A stretch of DNA of 64,000 nucleotides from Trichoplax sp. H2 (GCA_003344405.1 NOWV01000161.1:116435-180434), one strand, 5' to 3'. Counted from the first letter of the stretch, positions 26,461 to 40,500 are shown. Translations and numbers: made by a program. Notes: generated from the sequence alone by a model not told the origin.

Positions 26461-28003
26461 TAGATTGTGGAATATATTCTCATGCTATATTAAACAGATC
26501 ATTAAGTAATCTTAGAAATTTCATATAATACAAAAATATAATGCATGATGATCATGAACCTTTCTTATCAACATAAACCTCGCTAAAGTACCAATGTTAA
26601 CCTATACAGTAATTCTTGACAGGTATCATTAGGAAGTAAAGATTTAAAACTATATACCACGTAGAGCGATTGTAATCATGGATAAAAACTGGCTTTACTG
26701 TATTGTAGCAGTTTAAAAATAATGTACTCATACTTTACACCCATGAGATGATTGTAATAGTGATTGAAATTTCTCGAAAGTTTAATAACGCCGTAAATGA
26801 TATGATTAATTGTTTATTAAGTATTTACCGTTGTTAGTAAAGGACTGCCTACGAAATCCGTAGTTATGTTGATAATATTTTCTATATTTTGATTAATTAT
26901 AGATAACTGTAGCTTTCAGTACTTTGCCAATATTTTAGAATTATTAAGGTTACATTGTATATCATTTCATTGATCTAGAAAAGACCATAATTGCCCATTC
27001 CTAACAAATCTAGGTGATATTTTTTAACGGAATAATTTGGGTAATGGATTAGCTATATTCTGACAGTAGATTGGCATATGATGTAAAAATTCTCTTTGAA
27101 ATATAAGAAGATAGAATTTTAATTTGCAATTACTTGAATGCCTAGATCGTACATGCATCTTGCTCTTGCAGTTGGGTCTTATATTATCTAATACTGTATT
27201 AGCCATATCACAAATAAGAGTTTATTAGCCTAACAATTGATAATTATGGGGTTACCTAAGCTATGCGGTAATATGAAATATCTACGAATGAAATACAGTA
27301 GTAATAAATTCTATAAAGTAGGTATAGGCACGCATTCTAGGACGGGGAATACTTCTTTCCGAATTACTGTTACTCCTAGCCGATCTTAAAATGTCATGGA
27401 CATATTAGCTGTAATAATGAAACTAACCTATTAGTCTATATCACAATAGTAGTCTTTTAAGTCTCTTAGGCTAGACTTTGAAGTTAAACTATCTTTTATT
27501 AACTGTTAAAATTTGTAATTATGATAACTTTAACCAGCTGAAGAAGGAAAGAATAATAACAGCATCCTATTAAATTAATAGTCTTAATACTAGATTATAA
27601 ACAGTAGAAGTAGAAATTAAATCTATTATCCACTACCAAACTTATAATAAGTAGATCAGAGACAAATTGCAAGTATATATTCAGTTCTATCAGAAAAGTA
27701 TTAGAATTCAGACCATAGCTTTTAAAATATAAATCAATGTTGTCGTTTCTCATTATGTTGGCTTGTACATATATTTCTTACGATAAGCAAAATCCAATTG
27801 ATATTCCAATCTAAATAGCAGCATTCTATTTCCATCTATAAATAATAAAATAATTATGATGGCTTCTTAACGTAACGGTTTATAGCATGTGTAGATATTT
27901 AGACTTGATAACGCGCTATATTAACCGTGCTTAAAATGCTGATCGGTTGAAAACTATAATCCCGTAGAAAATATGCTATACCTAGATCAGATGTGCTCCA
28001 TTT
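26461..28003. other. intergenic, no gene recognised
   Basis: AT-rich sequence between the minisatellite and the stop codon of the first V-ATPase e gene. Only short frames are present, none with a family motif. Confidence 0.55.
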
Positions 28004-29392
28004 CTAGCCATCTCTTCTGCCCCATTGTTGGATCATAATATGAAGTGTATGGTTATTTAATTCAGGCCCAATTAATGGATTCAGCTGAGCCAAAAAGACT
28101 ATTAACCAGCTATTTTTTTATTTTTCAGTAAAAGTCAAACTAGAATATTGACACATTTGATTATATACTACCTTAACAGTGTTAGTTAACGTTCTATACG
28201 CTATAAGATTCGTGTAATGCTATCATTGAATTCTCGAATCATTGTAGTAAAGGATACAACATCCATCCACAGAACGCCGCAATGACCACACATGTTTGTA
28301 TCAGGCTAGAGAAAATAACAAAAATATATTCAATTCTACTATATAGTACATATGAGTTTTCGAATTTAGATTTTATTGTATCTTCGTAAAAGTTGCTATT
28401 GGTGATATTAAATAATGCTAATGAATGAAAATGCCGATCATTTACTGATAATTTTGGAAGCGAAATAGTCACTTTATCTAAAATGCTTTATAGATTAGCA
28501 GATAAGTCGTAGAAGAGTTGCAATAAACAGGAAGACATATGTCACAGCAAGACATAGTAAGATGAATTCGGAAAGAGCTATTAGCTAACGCTAAATACAG
28601 ATTACACTGAAAAATTGACTACCGTAATCCATATCATCTATTTTATTGTGACTTTAGTGATTTAGAAAGAAAATTTGGATGATAACTAAAAGTTTCAACT
28701 AGTGAAAGTTCTGAGTAATGATGCTAAGCGAGTCATGGGTCGATTACAAAATTTTTAGGCATTGGAAACTAATACGCGTATTAATAACGAAACATATTAC
28801 ACCTTTCCTATCCTAGATGGATCATAAGAAACTGTAGAGAGACTAATCAGCTACAATGAATAAGATTTAATTTTGTATCCAAGTACTTTCTTAATTTCTC
28901 TTTACAACTCTACTTATGGAATCAAACTTTAAAATTAGCTAACTTTGATGTTTAGGATATCCTGTATCTCTTTTACCCTGTTGCATCAATTAACAACACG
29001 ATAGCAGTCGATACAGGTCTATCTGAGAATGAAATAGATCCCCAAGTAAAGATTGGTAATTTTCTATATGTTTACGGTCACGTTTTAGAGATTTCTCAAA
29101 GAAACAAAACATGATTTTAGTATGCAAAATCGATTTGTGTTCATTTTCATTGCTAAGCAGATAGCGTCAATTTTTAAAACAGTTTGTGTCTTCCCATTTC
29201 TCTGGCGGCATTTCTTTCTAATACCTGGAGATGATGGCGTTACAATCGATCTTGCTTAGGGCTAATAAATATTTCTGAATAGCAATTCACTTACCCGCGG
29301 TTAGTATTTGCTTTTGGAATCAGAAATGGCACAACAGCACCTATAAACAACCAGGAAAAGGTGATGCCTAGAAATGCTGGTAAACCCGACAT
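28004..29392 (-). CDS. ATP6V0E: V-type proton ATPase subunit e, copy 1
   Basis: Small two-helix subunit of the membrane Vo sector of the V-ATPase, which acidifies endosomes, lysosomes and secretory vesicles. Three exons: 29392-29295 (98 nt), 28305-28258 (48 nt), 28109-28004 (106 nt), all junctions in phase 2, giving 83 aa (human e1 has 81). Seen: helix 1 ending in VVPFLIPKANTNRG, aligned with the family's PWFIPKGPNRG; helix 2, in which the second exon junction restores the FWL of the family; and the C-terminal signature FLAQLNPLIGPELNNHT with an N-glycosylation site at the conserved place. A second gene with identical exon lengths and phases lies 2 kb upstream on the same strand, so the two arose by tandem duplication. 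Exon 2 is only 48 nt, so automatic gene finding may miss it. Confidence 0.93.
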
Positions 29393-31411
29393 GATGTCTT
29401 GCTATTTCTTCACGCGCTTATGCCGTCTACTACAGACAGCAGTATCTTGACATCAGTCAGGAACATCAGGCAGGCTAACTTTAATTTAGAATTAATTATA
29501 TATAATTTTCATATTAGAAACTTATTATGCAGTATTCTAGTCATCCTGTTGGCATATTAGTATCAGTATGGCCATAATTTTCATTATGGTTGGATTAAAA
29601 TGGGTAACATATTGACGCTGATGACGCATGAATATGCAAATGGTTAATGCTCACTTTGGTATAGTCGATATACCGTTACTGTAGGAAATATCACGTTGCA
29701 TATGTTGCTAATCGAGTAATATTCAATATTGATCACCGACTAGAATAATTTTCAGGTGTAGAAGTACGTGATAGATATCCTACTCTATACTAGTGCGTCA
29801 AAATGAAGATATTATACCTCAATCTGCCATTCTAGGTAACCATAAGGTCGTTCAAACGATGACCATCACGTGGATAGCGCAGAACATAAGGTCATCATTT
29901 GCAGTTGAAAAGTTAGATTTACTACACCATGTTCCGGATCGAATTCGATCCTATGCTACCACTACCATTGCTAATTTTTAAGTTGATTCATCAGTTATCA
30001 TATTGATGCAGTCATTTAATGAAGTATGGCATTAAGCAATAGTGCAAGGGCGTAATAAGCACTCTTGTTAAAATCTCTGTCCATGCGTCTGATAAGTTAT
30101 TCGAAAATAACTCTATTCTACAGTACAATGCTTTCCATGGTATAATATGTGAATGTATTAATCTACAGTAATGTATTACCAGATATACGAGACCTACTAA
30201 AAATATTATAAATTAGTGTAGTGCTTTATAGATACAATACTGCGATATTTGAAATTCGAATAGTTTGTTTGCATGGGATAGCAATTCCACGCCTATTACA
30301 GCTATAGCCTAGGAATGCAGTAAATCATTATAATATGGATTACTTGGAGGTTGCAACAAATTGATTTGGCTTATACTTTACTACGATGGTTGCCCACTTT
30401 ATTCTAGCAAGGGTAGTGAATACCGTACTCGATAATATATTGACATAATACGAGCCAAGTTGTTTTAATAATAAATTATTGGTAGAATATAATTTGATGG
30501 TAGGTGCTTTAAATGACGTTCAAATAATAAGCAAGTATCAAAGTCAAATTGGACTAGATATTATTGTGGCTATAGGTGATTTTCTTGCAGTATCGTTAAC
30601 GCATTTATTCTGACACAATGAAGTAGAAACAAGGAATGAAATATCAAGTTTTCAATGTACTACGAGAATCAGACATTCAAGATACTACATTGCCTTTAAC
30701 AGAACTTCAAAAGATTACGTGAACTTAGTTACCGTCCGTATTTATTGTAATGTACATTAGTTTCCTTATGTCAAGATATAATATTATATATTAAATTCAT
30801 TACATCAAGACATAATATGGATATATTAATAGAAGTAAGAGACATGAGTAGATTCTTATTATTGGTTTGTTTTCGCCGTACTAATAATAACAGTGAGTGA
30901 AATAGATGTGATGCTATCACAATCATAATCTATTCCTTTATGCCGGAAGTAGATAAGTTACGGTTAAGAAGAAGGTAGAAGAACAAAACTAAAATTACAT
31001 CTAATCTAACGAAGAACAGTAAAAATATTACTAGAATGGCATTACTTTCAGCTATTCATTATCAAAAATTTCATTCATGGTCAGTACTATAAGAATATTA
31101 TAGTCATGAGCTAGCAATTACTACTGATTTTATCATCATCAATACAAAGGATAAAGCAAGCATCTACATCAACCTTATCATATCATATTGTTGGTTTTGC
31201 TGTAAGGCACAGAATGATCGTAGATGCGATTTCTTATTCTATGTCGTAGCCAAATCTTATAGTCATTCTATTTATTTTACTATTTTGATGTCCAAAACTG
31301 TCAGAATTTTCGAACGTAGTTACTCGCATCGGCATCGATGATGTCCATTATTCTATAGAATATTCATTTGATTTGGAATTACTTCAACAAGATGGAAAAG
31401 ATGACTGGCTA
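29393..31411. other. spacer between the two V-ATPase e genes
   Basis: About 2 kb. A 62-codon plus-strand frame at 29793-29981 has a stretch (VVQTMTITWIAQNI) that vaguely recalls a BACK domain, but there is no supporting context. Nothing else is recognisable. Confidence 0.5.
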
Positions 31412-32361
31412 TTAGATCGAACGATGTGCCCACTGTTTAATCATCACTTTCAACGTTTCATTCTTCAGCAATGGTCCAATTAAGGGATTCAGTTGAGTCA
31501 AGTAAGCACATAGCCAGCTGAAATAGAATGATCAGTTAAGGAAGAAGCAGGACAGACCTAACGATTCATCCTGGTCGATTTTATCTATGTGTTCCAGGCA
31601 CTTTTTATCACTGAAAGTAAAGATTTTACTAGCCAATGTGCATACTATATACTAAGATTAGTACAACAAGATACCGTCAGATGTACTACTGGTAAGTGAA
31701 GTGGATTTTATTGTACTTTTGGAAAAAAATAATCAGTAAGGATACAATAAGTAGCAGCAGACAGCCGTTGTAACCAACATGGTCTGGATTAACCTAAGAA
31801 AGAAAATGAATTGTCATGTTTATTCGTTTCTACATAGCATGGATAACATGGAGTTTTAAAGTCAATACCAACAGTAACATTGTCCCAAAATTGAATTGAA
31901 CGGCCGCAACTATTTCAGCCATAGCGATATACTCGTAATCATCGACTATAGCAGTATTGTCATTGTACTCAAGTATTCTACTCGTATGCAGTAGTCATGT
32001 CGAGAATGGACCATAACAAGACTTTAAAATGGATCGTCCTATCTCCATCTAAATTTCATTTTCAAGCTATTTTGACACTACTGTATGCTGTCAAATAAAA
32101 CTGAAATACTGTCGATCTACTCCAATAGACTAATGACTTCTGCGTTAGCGTTAGTTAAGCATGGACAGTTTATTAAACAAGACGAACTTCATTAGTGATT
32201 GGTGTCGTTGCTACAGCGACAACCATGCCATAGCGTACTGTATGAAGAATAAGGATAACTTACTGTCGATTAGGATTCTTTTTAGGGACAAAGAAAGGCG
32301 CAACACCACCTACAAGAAACCAGAAAGAAGTAAAAATAACAAGAGGAACCCAAGCGGCCAT
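31412..32361 (-). CDS. ATP6V0E: V-type proton ATPase subunit e, copy 2
   Basis: Paralogue of the gene at 28.0-29.4 kb. Three exons: 32361-32264 (98 nt), 31793-31746 (48 nt), 31517-31412 (106 nt), with the same lengths and phases as copy 1, giving 83 aa. Seen: WVPLVIFTSFWFLVGGVAPF as helix 1, then FFVPKKNPNRQ, helix 2 LVTTAVCCYLFWL, and YLTQLNPLIGPLLKNET, the family signature with a conserved N-glycosylation sequon. This copy resembles vertebrate e1/e2 more closely in helix 2 (VTTAVCCYLFWL against VTCSVCCYLFWL), so copy 1 may be the faster-evolving duplicate. By eye the two proteins match at about 40 of 83 positions. A GTAC-palindrome cluster lies 220-400 bp upstream of the start. Confidence 0.94.
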
Positions 32362-32582
32362 TTTCAACCTTGTTCACCAATCAACTCGAGCGATAGTGAA
32401 CCAATATCTACTGGACTGCGTTCCAAAACTCAACCCCAATACTGTACCCAAGGGAATCTTTCCACTCCGTCCAGCAACTCGTCTCTACCGTACCGTACCG
32501 AACCGAACCTTTCATCATGCTTGGATCGGTTCGTTTTTCTCTCTCGTCATCGAATCATGTGATGGTCGCACCCGCTCGCAGG

Positions 32583-32764
32583 ACCAGTACCGTACTGGTA
32601 CTGTACTGGTACTGATACCTTTGGTATCGGTACGATACCAAAGGTTGACTTGCTTGGCGTTCAGGCGATAGAGATACGATATACTGTACAGTGTACAGTA
32701 CTGTAGTACATTTGTACATTGCACTGTACTACTGTACATTGTACAGTACTGCACGCTACTGTTG
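32583..32764. repeat. GTAC-rich palindrome cluster with perfect hairpin
   Basis: Dense overlapping GTAC/CAGTAC/ACTGTAC words. Inside lies a perfect inverted repeat with 12-nt arms: ACCTTTGGTATC at 32617-32628 and GATACCAAAGGT at 32634-32645, separated by the loop GGTAC. It lies between the divergent starts of V-ATPase e copy 2 and PSTK. Confidence 0.85.
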
Positions 32765-32861
32765 TCTACAGTATGCGCGTTATTACTCTAAATGTCCATG
32801 AACTACGATGGTATCGGATGGACAGACTCTTGACCAGATGCGGCCGAAAACAAAAATACTT

Positions 32862-33608
32862 GCTCAGTATGCATCTTCCGTGTCTGTTTTGGAAATCGCT
32901 CGTATTCATTTGAATAACATGGATGACCTCAAGTTACTGCTTCCAAGCAAAACTTAGTAACAGGCAATAGAATACAATGTAATATTACTTAATTAATATA
33001 GCAAAAATCAGTCAATTCACAATCGACAGTCTTCATACTAAAGTGCTGTCATAATGAAGTGTTTGATACAATTGGTTAACCAAAGTTAGCCCGGTGTCTG
33101 TCCGTCCAACGGAATGTCCAGTCCAGCAACCCTTCTCGTCGTCCATGTCCAATTGTCCGTAGACCAGCGTACAGACAGCGACTTCCAAGACTAACCAATA
33201 CTGTACCTAAGAGGTTGGACCCGCTCTTTGAGCAGTATACAGCAGTGTTACCGTCATGGACTAGAGTAGTATGTGGGGAAGAACTCAGACAGACGGAATC
33301 TTTGACCAAAATGAGACCATCAGTAATGTCGAAGAATGACCACTTAGTATGGATCTTCCGTGCGTGTTTGCACTGGCACTAATTTAAATAACATCATCGA
33401 TCTTATACTGTGTAGCTGTGTCCAAGAAGCACTTTATTAATAGGCAATAAGATTCACTATAATATTACTTAATTTAGAAGAAATCAGCCAATTCGCAAAC
33501 TGCATGCTTACTGTAACTCTGTAAGTACTGTTATAACCAAGTGTTTGGCATAATATTTCGACAAGATGAGGCCAACGATGTCTGTCCGTCCAAGAGTGGT
33601 CAATCCAG
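32862..33608. repeat. diverged direct duplication, offset about 480 bp
   Basis: Copy 1, 32862-33126, and copy 2, 33342-33608, share in the same order TATGGATCTTCCGTG-like text, a block ending TAATATTACTTAAT, AAATCAGYCAATTC, AAGTGTTTG and TGTCTGTCCGTCCAA. Many substitutions separate the copies, so the duplication is old. Confidence 0.7.
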
Positions 33609-33808
33609 GTCTTCTGGTACACGGTACAGTATAGTACAGTGCTCTACTACAAGCGGTAGTAAAACAGCCAATAAGGATCAGAAATAGCAGAAATAAATCA
33701 ATAAAATAAGTAGAGAATCATTTCCACCACCGATGGATTAGTTTCTAGGCCAAATGATGAAAGCCAGTTAACATTTTGAACAGTTTAATGAATTAGTTAT
33801 TCCCAAAG

Positions 33809-36343
33809 ATGGCTAGTCAGACAGTTTTACTCGCTGTTTATGGATTGCCAGGTGCTGGTAAAACATCTTTAATTCATCGATTAATATCAGCATTGCCCAA
33901 TCATGCTCAGCCATTGATCCCCATTCATATTTGTTATGACTCAATACTACCTAAGGAAATTGACTTCCAGGTAAAGGCATCACGAATCGAGTGTTAATGC
34001 ATGCTATTGCATAGAAAGAGTTGCCTACAGGCTGTACAACTAGTATACTTATTATTGCAAATAATAATGTTTTGGAGGTAAATCATGAATATGTTTACAG
34101 TATTGGTGACTTCAAGCAATGCATTACGGATACCCCATTTTGCAGCTCATGTGATTTGTAGTAGAATTATTATTAAATATCAGCAACGATGAATGTTATT
34201 ATTGTACAATCCTTATGTCGATAAGTCCTGATTTCCAGCGGTTTAGTTACAAATCATACGGATATCGGAGCTTATGCGTAAGAATCTTCTTCAAAATTGG
34301 ACGATGATAGCTATCTCAGATGGCCAGTAGACGCGTAAAAGTACAGTACTACGAGTATGTCCCCGTTGGCAGTAAAAGTAGATTCTGCTGCAACCGACAC
34401 AGTCCACTTCATAAGTCTTAAAAAATGCTATAGTATTGTTCCTTAATGACTCATATCGAATTGGGTGATGGTACTAGGCGCCATTAAAAGATGATCTTCT
34501 TTTAGTAGTCAATAATAGCACTATACGTGGACGAGCTTGTAATTTCACCAGAACCAGTAATTAATCATTGACCGCAAATAGGGTTCTTGATAAATATAAG
34601 GAATCGTAATATACTATACTACTGAGCTAATAAAATCTGCTGATACGAGAAATGCAGTGATAACAAGGGCCAGAGATGACTCACGTAACCGTAGAAGTTT
34701 CAAGATACACAGTATACTGTTTTGGGAAACTAACAAGTCTTCAATCGTTTTTAGGATAGTGAAGATACAATATGGAAGAACATGAGGCAGCTTATTTTGG
34801 ATTGTATTGAATATTATGAATGTTTTGATGATACTCTACTACCGTGGCAGACTAACCCTGATTATCGCGAAAAATGGCAAATCGTAAAAGAGATGATACA
34901 GACTGCTAAGAAAGACAGTAAAAGGTGCTATTTGTTAAAATGAGATGTCATTGTAAAGTACTTTATACAACGAGTTCGACAACAAATTCTAATTATATAA
35001 CTCTATTATCCATGATAAAATATCGTAGGTGCCTTTATATACTAGATGATAACTTTTATTATCGTAGTATGCGATATAAGATCTATCAGCTAGCAAAGAA
35101 ACGTGAGTAATTATTTCTTATTATGTGCAGTATTCATTTGCGAATGATGCTCGTAGAGATCTATTTATTTTACATCCATTTATGCAATTGGGCCAATTTA
35201 CTAGTGATAGTAGAACAGATAATCTTACAGTACTGTACATACTACCGCTTATCAGATCGTTGTGATTATTTGCAAAGCATAATTTGTGTTGTAAAAGTAT
35301 TTCGCTTCTGTACGCATAGTATTTGATTGGCATAAGTTATACCTGATTTGTTGATCATTTAACTGTATTTAGTGTTTTATAGCATTTTAAATTGTCGTCG
35401 TACATTTATCTGGTAGATGCATGGGGATATGGTCAGATTTGGGTAAAGTGCCCTCTTGAAGTAGCGTTTCGGCGAAATTGTAACAGAGTAGTTCCAGTTG
35501 CTCAAGCAACGATTACAAAAATGGATAGCAAATTAGAAGTTGCCAATTCCAGTAAATTTCCTTGGGAAGACAATAACTTCATCTTTGAAAGTACCAATGA
35601 AGATCCTGATAATTGGTAAATTTAGATATGATAATGCATATTTTATTAGTAAGGAAAGATAGATACACGTTATGTAGACGCTTCACCGCTAAAATTGCTT
35701 TGCATTATAAAGTTAAAAGTTGCTTCGATTGTAAGGCTACCGTTGAAATGTTTTAAAATTTTTATTCTACTAGGAAGATGTTGCTCGATTTTACTATAGA
35801 TACCTTCAGCAAGCCGGTAGTATTTATTTCTTCGACAGATGAGCTACAAAAGGTTTATAAATTAGCTAAATTAAATGGAGGGTTACTTCGTAATAGCATT
35901 TGTATTATCTGATCTGATATTTCTGTCATGCATTTGTTATTGTGGTAATTGGATAGGAGAAAGATCGATCAATTATTGCCAATAATTTCCTACATCAAGC
36001 TGATAAAATACTGAGAAAGTTAGTTTCACAATCTATACAACAATATATTGGAAAGGGTAAATATTTTTATTTTGCTTTGCTATTATTCAGTGATTCCTAC
36101 TTTTGCTACCATTAATATTTAATTGTTATCTTTCGTCAAATTGTATACGTAGTAGGGAAAATAAATTCTCAAAATATAGATATATCCAAGGAGTTCAATG
36201 ATATTAGAAAGGATATTATGACAGATTTACGCCGAAATTCCAACCCACAGCTTTATCAAGTGGAGTGCACTAACACTGACGAATTACCGTCTCTACTGAA
36301 TCGGATCTATACAGAAAGGTGCTTGATGAAAGGTCATGAGTAA
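33809..36343 (+). CDS. PSTK: O-phosphoseryl-tRNA(Sec) kinase
   Basis: Phosphorylates Ser-tRNA(Sec) with ATP to give Sep-tRNA(Sec), the substrate of SEPSECS. Seven exons: 33809-33970, 34755-34924, 35029-35102, 35417-35615, 35774-35852, 35957-36056, 36156-36343, giving 323 aa (human PSTK 348). Seen: Walker A GLPGAGKT at residues 12-19; the conserved ILDDNFYYRSMRYKIYQLAK near 115-134, which matches human PSTK; IWVKCPLEVAFRRN, aligned with LFLDCPLETCLQRN; KFPWEDNNFIFES near the substrate region; and the C-terminal HQADKILRKLVSQ, aligned with HKTDQTLRRIVSQ. All phases agree. The donor of exon 5 is GTTTAT. It is divergent from V-ATPase e copy 2 and convergent with AUP1. SEPSECS lies 7 kb further on. 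Confidence 0.95.
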
Positions 36344-37553
36344 GGATGGCCAGCTATTGCTTAATAGAGTACGAGCATAGATCGTCACCAAATAATGATA
36401 TCAAGGTTGTCATTACCTGACTATATGCAAACATTTCTATTGCATAGACTAAAATGCACCGATGCATGTCATGCCATTGGTATTTATAGCTGTTTTCAGT
36501 GTCTCTAATAAAACAATAGTATCTTATTCTGTAAATAACTTATACAGAAATGTACAGTATCTTAATATAAGTTAATAGTACAATAAACAATAAACCATTC
36601 AATATAATATTATCGTACAAATTTTTAATGCACAATAATTTTTATACGAAGTATTAATAAATGACAACTTGTCATATGATGCTATTTGGATTGTTATTAC
36701 TGTGACAACGCGCACAGTTCTTATATAAAGCAGTAACAACAATCATTAAATTAAATTTACAATCTCAATAACCTAATACATAATTAAATATAGAATTCAG
36801 CATTTTGATGCACGTTCATGTTTGATAAGCTTTGTAACTTATAGATAAGAAACTCTTAAACAAACAAGTGGATAATCAGATGATATAAAACAGTAACCTA
36901 TTGCACATATCGTATTTGCAAGGAATATAATATTCACTATGAAGATAGTAGTTTCTATTAACGCCGTATTTTAAAACATTGCTAGTCAACTAAAGGTAGG
37001 CGTACATGTGATCAATTACAAATCGACTTGAATTATGTTAATGGTAACTCATTGTGTAGTTATGACGAAGTTGCAAACATCTAAGTTGATAGATTTGTAT
37101 ATTACATAAAAGATCGGCTATTAAAATGTAGCAATAACCATCAGCGGTAGCAATACATTATTAAGTTAGTTGTGAGTTCCAAATCAAGATGCCTTGATAA
37201 CTATTAAAATTAGATTGCAAAAGTTGAATTTGAAATCACATTTAAAATTTTTTATAGGGTGATGCTCATCATGGCATTATGAAAAATAGACATTCTTATA
37301 ATGCTCATGATAATCTTATAAGAGTCAATATGTCGAAATATCGGGAAGGTTCTATCGATATTATACAACATAGGTATCCATTTATACCGTAAATATCTAT
37401 ATATATTCAGTTACACTACACTGTCATACTATAAAACTTTCTACTTCGATTTACTTTCTAAGTTTTCTCTGTAGTTCCTATATATAACAGATGAAAGAAA
37501 TATGAATCGCAATTGCTAAGCAAGAACTCAGGTTGTCATTATTTTATGTGAGC
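36344..37553. other. convergent intergenic region between PSTK and AUP1
   Basis: About 1.2 kb of AT-rich sequence, presumably the 3' ends of both transcripts. No gene, repeat or RNA gene recognised. Confidence 0.6.
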
Positions 37554-40500
37554 TTACTTCCGTGCTCTTTCTATTAAAGCTTCCCTTCGATCTAATAGAG
37601 ACGTAAGTCTTTCTGATGAACTTCTTCCAAAGTTCTTAGATGAGAATAAACTTCTATTAGGCTGTAAAGGACATCGATCATTTATCAATATCATTTTTGA
37701 CTATGTCGCAATAGCAATATCAAATTTATCTTACTGATGTAGATATCTCATTATTTTCGGTCTTCTTAGGTGGAGTTACAGGCGTATACTTAATTCTGCC
37801 ATCCAAGATTTTAGCAATAGTGTCATCAACGTTCTTAGTTATAGCTATCAGAATAACAAAGGCAGAAATTAACATCTGACACTACTTTGCTTTTTGGGGG
37901 TAGTTTTAATTCTTATAGTCACCTAAATCCTTTTGAATTACATCGTAAGGAACCTGAGGAAAAACATCTTGCACTTGTTGCACCATCTTGGCCAGTCTGG
38001 TATCCCTGGTAGGTGTTGTGGCCTTGGGGGATTTACTGCTATCTTTTTGTGGTGTCACAGGTTGAACAACTTCAGTTTGCGGATTATCGCTATTTATAAC
38101 ACCATCTAAATAGTAAAATTAAGCATAAACGATTTATATAACGCTCAATAGAAATAAATATCTTTTTTCCATCAATAAAATATATCACCGTCTGCCTGTT
38201 TTTTTATTTGGGATGCCGATAACGAAGACTGTTCAGAGACTATTGGATCACTTCGTAAATTTAAAGCCTCACTTATCTCCTGTAAACATATTGATGAAAG
38301 TTGGTAAGGAGGCAAATATAAACGTTAGCCCTTAGCTGTTAGTATACAGATATCTCGTATATCTGTTTCACAAAATACCAAATTTAATAATATATAATAC
38401 CTTTCGTAATCTAAATATAGCTTTATCATTAGATTCATTTGCATCCTTTGATAAGACAGGTAAAATACTAGATCATGAGAGTATAAGGGTAAATATTATT
38501 ATTTATCGTATTACACAAACATGGTTCATGCCTGCAGGAATGATTAGTTCATACCGTATATCATAAAATGTATAAGGAACGAAAAAATGCCACAATAGGT
38601 CTTCCCATCGATTACTGGTTCGAGTAGTCTAATAAATATTAAAATGAAGATAATGCGAATGTCACCCTTACGTCGTATCTTCCTACTGTATCGATACTAA
38701 AACAAACTACCTACCAATCTGACATAACCAAGAAATGGTCGTGTAGCTTTAATTACAATCTATATAGAATAACATAGGCAATGTCAAAATCTTGGTAAGA
38801 TCATAATATTAAGTATTGCTTAGTTTACATAATACATGAATCAAGATGCTACAATAGCAACGTTCTTAACAGCAACTTCATACTCGATGTGTTTATGATC
38901 ACTAAATCATTATACTTACTGGCTGTACAGAATGTTCTGTCTCGAAAACCCAATCACTGTTGAACGATAAAATATGTAAACACGCATTTATGAAAATGTA
39001 CAGTTTACGCTATGTAAACGAAATTGATTTTAAAATGATTAGAGTAAACGGTAAGCAGATTACAAACATGAGTACAGTATATCATCGTACAATTTAAGTG
39101 CTATAAAAATTTACTGATCTCTTACCAAAATTCTAGTAAGGATTTTCCATCGGAAATAGTGCGTTCAGGGAAAAGAAGGATGGGTTGAGATAACTCTAAA
39201 GGCAATTAAGTGTCATGGTTAGTTTACATTAGGATATGAAGAAGTAGAATTTTATCTGAGAAACTGCAAGATCTTTGGGGAAGTAATTACTGCCATATTA
39301 CATAAATGATCAATAATGTAACAGTCTACGTATTAGTTTAGTGACTACACACTTGCTACTCGTTATTACTAATACTACTTTCACTATAAGATATAAATGT
39401 TGTAGAGGCATACGCGTTAGCAGAGCAATGAGGGAATGCTAGTAAGAGAGTATGAAAGTAAAGCTGTAAGATACAGTGCTCACCAGTTTTGCTTTTACAA
39501 GCCTTAAGGAATTCTTCTCTTGACGGATAATAATCTTTGCTATATGATCTATTGACCTTCATTGGATATAAAGAATAAGTGCTACTTTAGGACTATAATC
39601 AATCTGTATGAAATCAATCATTTAAGATATACAGCAATGCATTGATTACATGGCAAAAAAAGACCCTGTATTCATTCTTCAAGTATTATGCCATAATTAC
39701 AAACGCGGTGGATAACAGATTAGGAGTCCTGACTCGCTAAGCTACTACACGCTACCCTGCAGTTACCGTACGTCAAGTTCCTTCTAAGGTAAAAATTCTA
39801 TTTGCACTATTAGCACGTCTACTGAATATTACTTTCCAATGGGATACTTGGATAGTGGTCATGTACGGTATACAATAAGGTGAAGTCATTAAAATTTCGA
39901 ATCAACTAGCAACATTATCGATATTTTTAAAGGCATCGGCTGATGTACTAAACCTGTGATCGTAACTGGAACTATTGACTCTAATTAGATACGGTATTGT
40001 TCTTTCCAGTTATTAACGTTCACACTACTTCATGGACATAAGTATTTTTAATCAAGCGAGTTAAAACTGGTACAATTTACTGGATCCAGGAGACCAGGAT
40101 CGCACAAATTGCAGTTTTGCTCAATCCTGATTACTGTACTACTGTATCCTGTATTTTTAGGCTGCTATCGACTAAAGAATTTCCATATATCAACATGGAA
40201 AGACGACAACTCGATAAGAGCGATAAGGCTATCTATCGGCTTGATACAGAGGTTAAAACCGGGTGCAAGAGATTCGCTCAAGTATGTTCCCAACTTACTT
40301 GTAACGTCGTATTCAATACGGTAGCATCCATAACCGATACATGATTACTGACGATAACCTATACAATAATATAGCATATAATACGATTAGAGAGACTTTT
40401 GATGTTGATCTAGAGATAACTTTCCACGAAGTCAACAAGCAATTTTGCCTTGATCATACCGAAAGATTACGAACCTTGTTATTCGAGGATAACTGATGAC

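Larger units (their letters stand above)
32362..33808. other. divergent intergenic region between V-ATPase e copy 2 and PSTK
   Basis: Holds the presumed promoters of both genes. It contains a GTAC-palindrome cluster (32583-32764), a perfect inverted repeat (32617-32645) and an old direct duplication (32862-33126 against 33342-33608). Open frames in it, including a 133-codon frame antisense to V-ATPase exon 1, show no coding character. Confidence 0.7.

Noticed and set aside
29793-29981. Possible BACK-domain fragment
   Set aside because: Only a weak likeness over about 30 residues; no BTB or Kelch partner in frame nearby.
32161-32562. 133-codon plus-strand open frame
   Set aside because: It is antisense to exon 1 of V-ATPase e copy 2 and continues into the GTAC cluster. 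No recognisable domain.
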